Positions 56,884-64,000 of a stretch of 64,000 nt of DNA are shown piece after piece (position 1 is the stretch's first letter; each line of letters opens with the position of its first letter). The stretch comes from Lacimicrobium alkaliphilum. GTDB lineage: Bacteria; Pseudomonadota; Gammaproteobacteria; Enterobacterales; Alteromonadaceae. The stretch spans positions 53,866 through 117,865 of the forward strand of contig NZ_NISX01000015.1 of NCBI RefSeq assembly GCF_002591895.1. The letters run 5' to 3'. The notes beneath the pieces are model-generated. The model made no database searches. It had not been told where the DNA came from and worked only from the letters and a program-made list of their open reading frames with translations. The translations under genes and the position numbers were made by a program.

Positions 56884-57711
56884 ATGGAATTACGCCCTCT
56901 TGGTCACTTTGTCGCAGTGTATGAACAGGGCAGCCTGAGCAGCGCGTCCAGGCGGCGATTTATTGCCCAGCCGTCACTGTCGGCGGCGATTAAACAGCTT
57001 GAAAATGAGCTGGGGCAACAGTTGTTTCTGCGCCATGCCCGTGGCGTAAAAGCCACCGAAGCGGCGGAGCAGCTCTATCCGCTGGCTAAGCAACTATTGG
57101 CTCAGGCCGATGCTATTCACTCGGTATTCTCCGGCGGTCTCAAAAAGGAACCCTTCAGACTGGGGGTTACCAAAGGGTTAGGGGTGAGCAGGATGAGTGC
57201 ATTGCTTAAAGCCTTTACCTCGGCCCGTGACGCGCTGGAGTTATCTTTGGTGCCTCCGGAAGATGCCAGCGATGCCCGAATTATTACCCGAGACCTGCTC
57301 CAGCCAGGCGAGCAATATCAGTTGATCTGGCAGGACAGCTATCAGCTGGCGGTACCCACCAATCATCCGTTGTCATTTCAAACTACTATCAGCATCAACG
57401 ACCTGACTGATATGGCGTTTATTCAGCGCAGCCCTTGTGAAGGGTGTGCGGCTCTCAGAGAGTTGGCTCAACAGGCGGGGATCAGCCTGGATATCCGCGC
57501 CCGTATTCAGACCATCGAATACGCACTTGGTCTGGTCAGTGCCGGGGTGGGGTGTGCGCTGGTGCCGGTACATGAAGAATTGCATAGCCCGGATATCCGT
57601 TTTATACCTTTGCAAGGGCTGCAACTGAGCCGTGAGATCGGCCTCGCCTGGCGCCAGCAAACAGAAATCATCAATACCTTTGTTCGACTGGCGCTGGATA
57701 GCGGTGGCTGA
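56884..57711 (+). CDS. LysR-family transcriptional regulator (divergent from gcdH)
   Basis: 275 residues, a little short for the family. N-terminal winged helix-turn-helix (about 3-62: HFVAVYEQGSLSSASRRRFIAQPSLSAAIKQLENELGQQLFLRHARGVKAT) and a substrate-binding domain from about 88. Divergent placement next to gcdH suggests control of glutarate or lysine catabolism (GcdR-like), with glutarate or glutaryl-CoA as possible effector. Confidence 0.9.
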   Translation: MELRPLGHFVAVYEQGSLSSASRRRFIAQPSLSAAIKQLENELGQQLFLRHARGVKATEAAEQLYPLAKQLLAQADAIHSVFSGGLKKEPFRLGVTKGLGVSRMSALLKAFTSARDALELSLVPPEDASDARIITRDLLQPGEQYQLIWQDSYQLAVPTNHPLSFQTTISINDLTDMAFIQRSPCEGCAALRELAQQAGISLDIRARIQTIEYALGLVSAGVGCALVPVHEELHSPDIRFIPLQGLQLSREIGLAWRQQTEIINTFVRLALDSGG

Positions 57712-57777
57712 GTCAGAGTTGCAGAAGCACTGATTGGTGGCATCCCATGTCAGCCCTAAGATACCGCGGCGCTCTAA

Positions 57778-58794
57778 TTAATTCTGCATGGGAATACCAT
57801 CGTCCCATCGAAAGCCGACTCCGCCAAACTGCCATACGCCCTCTCCGAAAGGACCGGGGCGATGGATATCGAGAAACTGTGGTAAACCAAAATCAGGGGC
57901 AAGATCCTGGACACCGCGAACGGTGCTGCGGTGCAATATGCGCAGGCCCTGCTCTTCGGCGGTTAAGTGAGCCTGAGGGGCTGCTCGATGGGCCACGGCC
58001 AGATTGTCGACAAAAAGGCAGTCGTTTTGCTCATATTCGTAGCCGATAGCGTATCCGTTTTGCAGACCGGCGTTCAGAATGTCGTTATATTCGCGACAAA
58101 GTTGCTTCAGCTCCTCGGCGTTCAACAGGCGAAAGCCATCCTTGCCGGCAAGTTTTTCAATTACAGCGCCGGTCATGCCTAAGTGCAACCAGATACACTT
58201 GCGCCCGGTGACGGGGTGCAAATGAACCAGTGGATGCACGGCGCCTGAACTTGAATTGACAGAAGATAAACGACACCAGAATTGCTGAGTCTCCTCCGGA
58301 AGAACATCATAGGCAGCACCCTGATGGGCAAAATACGTACCTCCCCCTTTTTCTGCCGGGCGGATAATATGGTAGCCGGAGTGTGAAAAGGTAGCAGCGT
58401 TAAAGCTGCCATCATTGTGCCACTGTGGCCCCACACCGGGAATGCCACTGCGCCGATCATTCGAGAGGCGGAAAATGTGCTGATTCCCACCTGGCGTTGC
58501 AGGATGAACGCCATGAGTGCTGTGTAATTTCCTGCCACCCCAGTAGCAGCTGGCGCGCAGAAAATCGTCGACGGCCAGTTGCTGTTTGTTTTTAAAAACA
58601 ATGAACCCACGATTTGCCATTTCATGCTCAAGAGCTCCGACGACATCAGGCGGAGGTGGTTCGGTGAATGTTAAGTCGATGCCTAGCACCCGCGCGCCTA
58701 TGGGCTCCAGCGCTGTGATTTTTCCACCGAATTTTTCAATAGTGGCAACGTGCAGAGGGTCAAGGGGAGAGATCTTTGGGAAGTCAGTATTCAA
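57778..58794 (-). CDS. TauD/TfdA-family 2-oxoglutarate dioxygenase
   Basis: 338 residues. Fe(II) ligands His-x-Asp in WHNDGSF and the distal His in NLAVAHRA; the 2-oxoglutarate-binding Arg is in LRILHRSTV. The start is a TTG with AGGA eight bases upstream; no ATG is available near this position. The substrate cannot be assigned from sequence; relatives hydroxylate sulfonates, amino acids or aryloxyacids. It stands alone between gcdR-like and blaI-like genes. Confidence 0.85.
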   Translation of the reverse strand: MNTDFPKISPLDPLHVATIEKFGGKITALEPIGARVLGIDLTFTEPPPPDVVGALEHEMANRGFIVFKNKQQLAVDDFLRASCYWGGRKLHSTHGVHPATPGGNQHIFRLSNDRRSGIPGVGPQWHNDGSFNAATFSHSGYHIIRPAEKGGGTYFAHQGAAYDVLPEETQQFWCRLSSVNSSSGAVHPLVHLHPVTGRKCIWLHLGMTGAVIEKLAGKDGFRLLNAEELKQLCREYNDILNAGLQNGYAIGYEYEQNDCLFVDNLAVAHRAAPQAHLTAEEQGLRILHRSTVRGVQDLAPDFGLPQFLDIHRPGPFGEGVWQFGGVGFRWDDGIPMQN

Positions 58795-58839
58795 CGTTAC
58801 TGTCCTGTTTTTTACGTTGCTGCCGCCGGGCAGGAAGTA

Positions 58840-59025
58840 TTACTCAATAGCCTCTTTCGAAAGAGCCATCGGCACTTCAATTTCGGTCAGCCGCAGGATG
58901 GGTCTACAGATTATTCTGGCAAAGATAACGGTTTTATCCAAAAACGGATTCAATACGGTCCATATCTGTTTCGGATTGACGTCATCCGCCCAGGCACCCC
59001 AACTTTTTTGTATAACTTGTTGCAT
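58840..59025 (-). CDS. Small open frame, doubtful
   Basis: 61 codons starting just beside the BlaI-type operators and pointing away from blaI. The residue mix is protein-like, with one hydrophobic stretch, but there is no ribosome binding site and no family I recognise. If real it would be under control of the same operators. Confidence 0.2.
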   Translation of the reverse strand: MQQVIQKSWGAWADDVNPKQIWTVLNPFLDKTVIFARIICRPILRLTEIEVPMALSKEAIE

Positions 59026-59028
59026 TTA

Positions 59029-59048
59029 TAGATTACAGGTGTAATCTA
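59029..59048 (+). promoter_or_regulatory. BlaI/MecI-type operator 1
   Basis: Perfect palindrome TAGATTACA-GG-TGTAATCTA with the TACAnnTGTA core bound by BlaI/MecI repressors. It overlaps a possible -10 (TAATCT at 59042-59047) whose -35 would be TTGCAT at 59020-59025, so binding would block transcription. Confidence 0.75.
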
Positions 59049-59059
59049 AAGTCATTGAC

Positions 59060-59069
59060 TACATTTGTA
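59060..59069 (+). promoter_or_regulatory. BlaI/MecI-type operator 2
   Basis: TACATTTGTA, a second TACAnnTGTA core about 31 bases after the first and 13 bases before the blaI-like start. Two boxes are usual for this repressor family. Confidence 0.65.
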
Positions 59070-59081
59070 ATCGAGGTGCGT

Positions 59082-59456
59082 ATGACAGAAATCAGCAAGG
59101 CTGAATTCGAAGTGCTGGATGCATTATGGGAACAACACCCTGCAACGGCCAGCGACATTATTGAACGACTCAATAAACATAAAAGCTGGCATGACAAAAC
59201 CGTTAAGACCCTATTAAGTCGCCTGGTAAAGAAGAAGGCCATCGATTTTGACAAACAACAGCGTAGTTATCTTTATTTCCCGCTACTGGAGCGTGAGTCC
59301 TACGTAGTCAACGAAAGTAAGAGTCTGGTGCGCCGGCTGTTTGAAGGTCGGGTTGCCCCCATGGTGGCCGGTTTTGCCGAAGCCGACTCCCTTTCTAAGC
59401 AGGATGTGGATGAGTTAAAAGCCTTGATCGAAAAATGGGAGAAAGATAATGGCTAG
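59082..59456 (+). CDS. BlaI/MecI/CopY-family repressor
   Basis: 124 residues. Winged helix-turn-helix (about 4-72: KAEFEVLDALWEQHPATASDIIERLNKHKSWHDKTVKTLLSRLVKKKAI) and a C-terminal dimerisation helix with the region normally cut by the BlaR1-type protease. GAGG precedes the ATG at 59082; an upstream in-frame start is not supported. It overlaps the M56 peptidase gene by 8 bases and has two BlaI-type boxes upstream, so it is autoregulated. Confidence 0.93.
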   Translation: MTEISKAEFEVLDALWEQHPATASDIIERLNKHKSWHDKTVKTLLSRLVKKKAIDFDKQQRSYLYFPLLERESYVVNESKSLVRRLFEGRVAPMVAGFAEADSLSKQDVDELKALIEKWEKDNG

Positions 59457-60678
59457 CTGGATCCTGTCGCAACAAGTCGTACTCTGCGTCACATTGCTGC
59501 TTCTGTTGTTATTGGAACGAAAGGCGGCCCGGGATTTGGGCGCCAGAACCCTATATGCATTGTGGTTATTGCTGCCGTTAACATTGATGGTAAACAATCT
59601 GCCCGTGGATCTGGTGAGTCTTGAAAACCATACTCTTAATCGTTATGTGGTCGTTTTTTCCAGTCAATCGCAGCAGGTTGGTGCGATGTTCAGCTGGCAG
59701 TTACTTTGGATCGTCGGCGGCTCCGGGGTTATCGGCATTGCTTTTTGGCAGCAATGGCGAATAAGCCGCTTATGCACTGTGCCAGCCAATCATCTTACTC
59801 TGCCGCGCAATTTTCCAGAAAATCTGACCGTCGCTATGTCAAAAGAGGTGGGCAGCCCGGTGTTAATTGGGCTGTTTAAGCCAAAATTAATTGTTCCTGC
59901 CTCTTTTCTGGCAGATTTCAGTTCTGCTCAACAACAAATGATATTGCAACATGAACTGGTGCATTACCGCCGCAGGGATAACTTTTTCAATCTGTGCGCG
60001 TTGTTGTTTGTTGCCCTGTTCTGGTTTAACCCCCTGGTTTGGCTGGCCTACTCAGCGTTCCGGCGCTCTCAGGAGTTAGCCTGTGATGCGGTGGTATTAG
60101 GCAATAAGAATCGGCAGGAAAAAATACTGTATAGCAAAGCGTTGCTGCGCTGTGCAGAAATGTCACTACAACCCAGTTGGATTTATTCACAATACGGAGA
60201 TAAACACAGCATGAGACAACGTATCGAGTTAATCAAAAATAACGGTTCAATAAAAGGCAGTTTGCTTGCAACGGTATTACTGCTATCGGGCGGTCTGCTA
60301 ACGGGTATCGCTATGGCAAATCAACAATCAAAGGTGCAGGGGAAGAAAGTCAGTTCATCAGCTCTGGTAGAACGTGTTGAGCCTAAATATCCGATCTATG
60401 CAGCAGAAAATGAGCTTGAGGGATCGGTAGTACTCCAATTTGATATCAACGCAGATGGCTCAACCGATAATATCGAAGTCGTCAAAGCCATTCCCGAAGA
60501 AACCTTCAATAAGGTTTCTATCGCCGCCCTGCAACAATGGAAATATAAGCCTGAAGTCATAAATGGGCAGGCAGTGAAGCAAACCAATTTGCTGGTTCAG
60601 CTGAATTACAGAATGGAACGTCTTCCTGAGGGCGAAACCATTCCTCCATTAATTGAGGATAGTACAGCTAATAACTAA
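59449..60678 (+). CDS. M56 (BlaR1-like) membrane metalloprotease fused to a TonB C-terminal domain
   Basis: 409 residues. Membrane helices near 5-22, 33-50, 80-100 and 185-205 flank the zinc site HELVHYRRRD (about 164-173) and SQELACDAVVLG. A further helix at about 272-290 is followed by a TonB C-terminal domain (about 305-400: VEPKYPIYAAENELEGSVVLQFDINADG ... ALQQWKYKP). There is no penicillin-binding sensor domain as in BlaR1. The periplasmic TonB-like part may sense the envelope or transduce force, with BlaI cleavage as output; this is inference. Confidence 0.88.
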   Translation: MASWILSQQVVLCVTLLLLLLLERKAARDLGARTLYALWLLLPLTLMVNNLPVDLVSLENHTLNRYVVVFSSQSQQVGAMFSWQLLWIVGGSGVIGIAFWQQWRISRLCTVPANHLTLPRNFPENLTVAMSKEVGSPVLIGLFKPKLIVPASFLADFSSAQQQMILQHELVHYRRRDNFFNLCALLFVALFWFNPLVWLAYSAFRRSQELACDAVVLGNKNRQEKILYSKALLRCAEMSLQPSWIYSQYGDKHSMRQRIELIKNNGSIKGSLLATVLLLSGGLLTGIAMANQQSKVQGKKVSSSALVERVEPKYPIYAAENELEGSVVLQFDINADGSTDNIEVVKAIPEETFNKVSIAALQQWKYKPEVINGQAVKQTNLLVQLNYRMERLPEGETIPPLIEDSTANN

Positions 60679-60687
60679 TGTATCCGG

Positions 60688-60703
60688 GCCGGTTATTACC
60701 GGC
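60688..60703 (+). terminator. Hairpin after the M56-TonB gene
   Basis: GCCGGT-TATT-ACCGGC stem-loop followed by a short T-rich stretch, ten bases after the stop. Probably separates the BlaI operon from the SMR gene. Confidence 0.55.
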
Positions 60704-60824
60704 TCTGTTTCTGAGTGAAGGGGAAGGCTGAAACTATCCCAAGCCTTCTGGTATATAAGCCAGAGCATTGCCTGAATGTTTCTAGTAGCATACGGTGAGT
60801 CTTGAAACCTGCTCAGGGGGTTAC

Positions 60825-61157
60825 GTGAAAAACTGGTTGTTTCTTGGTGCCGCTATTGTTGCTGAGGTTGTCGCGACCTCAGGTTTAAAAGCAACCGATG
60901 GCTTTACTAAATTCTGGCCCAGCCTGCTTGTGGTTTTAGGATACGTCATGGCGTTCTACTTTTTATCCCTTACCCTGAAGACGATACCGGTTGGTATTGC
61001 CTATGCAATCTGGGCGGGGCTGGGCATAGTGCTGATTACGCTGACAAGCTGGGTGATATATGGTCAAAAGCTGGATTTGGCCAGCATGCTCGGAATGGTC
61101 CTGATTGTCAGTGGGGTGGTGATTATTAACCTGTTTTCAAATGTGAGTACACACTAG
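60825..61157 (+). CDS. Small multidrug resistance (SMR) family transporter
   Basis: 110 residues, exactly EmrE size, if started at the GTG at 60825, which has GGGGG upstream; a longer GTG start is less likely. Four membrane helices with the essential Glu14 in [14 protein letters not shown]. The sequence has the [25 protein letters not shown] core of the EmrE/SugE family. Exports cationic compounds such as guanidinium or quaternary ammonium in exchange for protons. Confidence 0.92.
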   Translation: MKNWLFLGAAIVAEVVATSGLKATDGFTKFWPSLLVVLGYVMAFYFLSLTLKTIPVGIAYAIWAGLGIVLITLTSWVIYGQKLDLASMLGMVLIVSGVVIINLFSNVSTH

Positions 61158-61565
61158 GGTTCATTCTCTGTTGCTGCCAGATCGTATTCTCTGCTCTGGT
61201 ATCGCCGATCAGGGACAGGATAACAGCTTCGCTCATAGGCTAACGGATACGCTTAAAGCCGGCGAAGAAAGTGGCGGAGATAACCGTTGTGACAAACAGG
61301 CTACACGCTCCGCCTTTTTCTCTGTCTACAGTCCTGAAACAGATGCAATAACCAAGTTGTCTGTTTATGGCACTGAACAAGGCGGCCAACCCGCCGTTAC
61401 GCTGTTGAAAAGCCAGTTCGACAGGCTTTATCAAAACTAAAAACAGGTACTCCTGATCGCCAGTCACAGCACTATTCAGGAGCATAATAGTGACGGACTA
61501 TAAACGTCAGGAATGTGCCATTAGCGGACATTAAAGTTTCTTTAAATGATTAGAAATTGACTATG
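61158..61565. other. Intergenic region with no supported gene
   Basis: About 410 bases. A TTG-initiated open frame at 61171-61440 and an overlapping one on the other strand look protein-like in parts, but neither has a ribosome binding site or recognisable motif. Possibly a gene remnant. Confidence 0.3.
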
Positions 61566-64000
61566 TCACTTAAAACCATATTTTTCTCGTCGACGATTGA
61601 ATGCGTCTTTACCACCTTCGAGTATTTTCGCTGCTAAACCCTGTATAGACTTTTGATCTATAGAGCCTTGATTATCCTTGGGTAATGACGCGCTGTCTGC
61701 GGTAGCTTCAAGAACGCCAATCCATTCAGCATCACCGAAGACCGGTATGTTTGCATTGTGTGTGGCAAAAATGAATTGTCGCGTTAACTTGGCACTTCTC
61801 ACCTGAGTCACTATTCTATCGGCAATAAATGCGTTATCTAAGTTATCTTCAGGCTGGTCTAATAAAAGAGGATCTTTGTTATCCAGCAACAACAAATGCA
61901 GTAGCGCTGTACATTGTTGGCCCGTAGACAATGAATCCAAGACTTTATAAATAGGTATATCGCTGTCTGAAACATTGAGTTCAATGCTCACCAAGTCTTC
62001 AACGATGAATTCTTCAATCTCCATTACTTGAGAGCCTGAAATTTTCGTTAGTCGATCGGCTACAGATTCTGTACACCCCCAATCTTGTGCGAGGATGGCG
62101 TCTTTACCATCGGTTATTTTTTCAGCCAATAGCATTGGGGAAAAGTGCTCAGCGGTTTTAATCCACTGAAGCTTTCCGCTAGCAACATTTGGCATTCTGA
62201 AGGATACGAGCTTTTCAATAAGAGAACTGCGATTACCTTCAGGGACATAGTTTACTTTTATATTGCCCTTCAGCTTTCGATTTAGCTTTTTTACCCCCTG
62301 TTCGAATTGACTACTTCGCTGCGACATTTTGTCAGAGAGCGACGACAGTAATTTTTTACGCGTCGCTACCAGTTTATCGAGTTGCGTTTTTGCTGCGGTC
62401 AATTTTGTTTTGCTCGACTTCAACAGAGCAATGTCTTTAACCAACTGATTATATTCTTCACCAATCTGAGGTCCTGTTTTCCCCTCTATAGGGTTAATTT
62501 TCTTAAACTCTTTTTCAATCGCAGTCTCATTCGCTTGGATACTTGCATCAAGTCGCTTCTCTAGTTCACCTACTGCCGTATTGTCGCTAGCAAGTCTAGT
62601 TTTTACTTGCTCCAGCAGGGTACCCACATCTTTGTTCAAATTTTTGATGACTTTTCTAAGTTCAGAAAAGACTGGCTTGTCGGGAAAGTCCTTGGTGTCC
62701 TCTTCCGATATACTTTCCGGCGAGGGGATGCCTTCTATCAATTCACCTAACGCGTCGGAAAAACCAGCAAGTTCTTCTTTTACAGTTCCAAATAGCGTTT
62801 TCTCCGAAGCAAGCAACGGCAGCGTTTTTAGTTGCTCATCAATGCCTAATTCTTTAAAGCGTTTCGCATCTTCTTCCAGCTGTTCAAGTCGCTTAACATC
62901 TGATTCAAGATCAGACGTCTGGGCTGTTAAGTCTACAACCTTTTGGCTGACCTCAACTAAATCGCTTTCAACTTCGACAATGCCTGATTCTTGCTCAATC
63001 TTGTCTCTATTCAAGAATCTATCGACGACTTTTAATTGCTCACTTGGATCTTTAGCAATTTCGTGAATTTCATTCTGTCCAAATATTTCAATCTCTGGCA
63101 ATAGATCACTGGGTTTAAAGCTCGAAATCTGTCCTGACATCTCGGCTACAACAGGTGATTGCCCATAACGCCTTGTGATCTGATAGCGCTGACCATGCTT
63201 AGTTGCAGACTTTATTGTAAGCTTGATTTGTCCGGCGCCTAAGTTTGACTTAACCACCTTGTCATGTTGTTCACTGGCTTGCTTGCCGATTGGAGAAATA
63301 GCGAGCGCATAACGGATACATTCAATCAGAGTAGATTTACCCGTACCTCTGCCGCCTATGACGGTATTAAGATGCTCAGAAAAGTCTATCTCCACGCCAT
63401 CCAGGTAACCACCTAAAAATACAGCAGTCTCCAACCTTGAGTAATACTGTTCGCTGATATCTGAATTTAACCTGACCCTCGATTCCGGATCATGAAATGC
63501 TTGCTGAAACGCTAAAAAGCTGGGTTCTGTCATTTTAATTAAACACGACGCGTTGTCTTTTCTTAACGTTTCTGGTTCCTCAACATCCTTTGCGTTGATT
63601 AGCGCCATGGGAATATTACGTTGATACGCCACGTCTTTGTTTGACAGAATTTGAAAGTTGGCTTGGTCACCTTGTTCTTTTATCGCTTGAATCGTTGTGG
63701 GGATTTGAGCGGCAACTAATAACTCATTTTTCCAAATATTGTTTAGTTTCTGATTGAGTACACCATTGTCGTCTGTTGAATGTGCTGCATATATGAATCC
63801 GCCTTTTTCACGTACTTTGTTCAGGATGAAGTCTGCGCTATGTGGAGAAGGTAACGTACCTTGGTTTGAATCAATTCCGAGTTCGTAAAGGTAGTGTTCA
63901 AGATTTTTAATCGTTTCGGCCTCATGAAAAAGACAAACGAAATGAACCTTTTCACTCGACGCAATTTCGAACCCTGGGAAAACAACGATGCCCTGGCCCA
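61566..64000 (-). CDS. PHP-domain plus SMC-like ATPase (TrlF-like), 5' end beyond the window
   Basis: At least 811 residues; the frame is open to the window edge. The visible N-terminal part carries PHP-like features (GIVVFPGFEI and GGFIYAAHSTDDNGVL), followed by an SMC/RecN-type ATPase with Walker A GGRGTGKSTL, a long coiled coil (about 190 residues from EVESDLVEVSQKV on) and C-terminal LSTGQQCTALL, Walker B PLLLDQPEDNLD and FATHNANI motifs. The layout matches the TrlF family of phosphoesterase-coupled ATPases found in genome-defence settings. The target nucleic acid is not evident. More AT-rich than its neighbours. Confidence 0.8.
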   Translation of the reverse strand, partial: GQGIVVFPGFEIASSEKVHFVCLFHEAETIKNLEHYLYELGIDSNQGTLPSPHSADFILNKVREKGGFIYAAHSTDDNGVLNQKLNNIWKNELLVAAQIPTTIQAIKEQGDQANFQILSNKDVAYQRNIPMALINAKDVEEPETLRKDNASCLIKMTEPSFLAFQQAFHDPESRVRLNSDISEQYYSRLETAVFLGGYLDGVEIDFSEHLNTVIGGRGTGKSTLIECIRYALAISPIGKQASEQHDKVVKSNLGAGQIKLTIKSATKHGQRYQITRRYGQSPVVAEMSGQISSFKPSDLLPEIEIFGQNEIHEIAKDPSEQLKVVDRFLNRDKIEQESGIVEVESDLVEVSQKVVDLTAQTSDLESDVKRLEQLEEDAKRFKELGIDEQLKTLPLLASEKTLFGTVKEELAGFSDALGELIEGIPSPESISEEDTKDFPDKPVFSELRKVIKNLNKDVGTLLEQVKTRLASDNTAVGELEKRLDASIQANETAIEKEFKKINPIEGKTGPQIGEEYNQLVKDIALLKSSKTKLTAAKTQLDKLVATRKKLLSSLSDKMSQRSSQFEQGVKKLNRKLKGNIKVNYVPEGNRSSLIEKLVSFRMPNVASGKLQWIKTAEHFSPMLLAEKITDGKDAILAQDWGCTESVADRLTKISGSQVMEIEEFIVEDLVSIELNVSDSDIPIYKVLDSLSTGQQCTALLHLLLLDNKDPLLLDQPEDNLDNAFIADRIVTQVRSAKLTRQFIFATHNANIPVFGDAEWIGVLEATADSASLPKDNQGSIDQKSIQGLAAKILEGGKDAFNRRREKYGFK

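Noticed and set aside
61171..61440. TTG-started 89-codon open frame after the SMR gene
   Set aside because: No ribosome binding site or recognisable motif; a competing frame overlaps it on the other strand.

Overview
The window looks like chromosomal DNA of a marine or brackish gammaproteobacterium of the Alteromonadales (Alteromonadaceae-like). The signs are the rpe-trpS pair, the pabA ... astC-astA-astD-DUF1338 order, a TorF-type porin, DUF2970 and DUF6768 small membrane proteins, a PEP-CTERM protein and moderate GC. This is inference from gene content; no rRNA or tRNA gene is present to confirm it.

Layout. 1-2750: accessory or poorly known genes (a PD-(D/E)XK-like protein open at the window edge, a C-terminal two-helix membrane protein, two tiny membrane proteins). 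2997-5672: TorF porin, rpe, trpS. 6088-15559: a dense two-component and c-di-GMP block (single receiver; HPt-REC-REC-GGDEF gene split by a one-base frameshift; GAF-PAS-PAS kinase; CHASE-PAS hybrid kinase with two receivers; HPt-REC-REC-GGDEF-EAL on the other strand). 15698-21476: a FecI/FecR/TonB-receptor surface-signalling operon ending in a PhoD phosphatase. 21651-29308: pabA, an LRAT-like protein, an HDOD protein, arginine succinyltransferase genes and a DUF1338 protein. 29828-30711: ECF sigma factor with a DUF6768 partner.

30790-44826 is the most notable region: a thiazole/oxazole-modified peptide (TOMM, linear azol(in)e) biosynthetic cluster. A 50-residue precursor gene at 44674-44826 (minus strand) encodes a core in which residues 34-45 are, without interruption, Cys, Ser or Thr. 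It is followed by the E1-like leader-binding protein, a YcaO cyclodehydratase, a SagB-type FMN dehydrogenase, a gluzincin metalloprotease (HExxH-x18-E), an ABC-2 exporter, a DUF2141 protein, a Lol/Mac-like ABC system, a LolA-like periplasmic protein, an outer-membrane barrel and a Rieske non-haem iron oxygenase, mostly with overlapping or nearly touching reading frames. A LytS/LytTR two-component pair sits at the far end on the plus strand. The precursor promoter region carries two perfect 9-bp direct repeats with a 12-bp spacer, the geometry expected of a LytTR operator. I infer a regulated, exported polyazole peptide, conceptually like streptolysin S but in a Gram-negative host and with a different tailoring, protease and envelope set.

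45168-64000: secreted zinc metalloprotease, PEP-CTERM protein, M42/M20-like aminopeptidase, lipoprotein amidase, an acyltransferase overlapping a fused E1 2-oxoacid dehydrogenase, glutaryl-CoA dehydrogenase with a divergent LysR regulator, a TauD-like dioxygenase, a BlaI / M56-TonB pair with two BlaI-type operators, an SMR transporter, and a PHP-plus-SMC-like ATPase (TrlF-like) that runs off the window end. Several intergenic regions carry palindromic or dispersed repeats, including a perfect 25-bp inverted repeat at 56691-56779.
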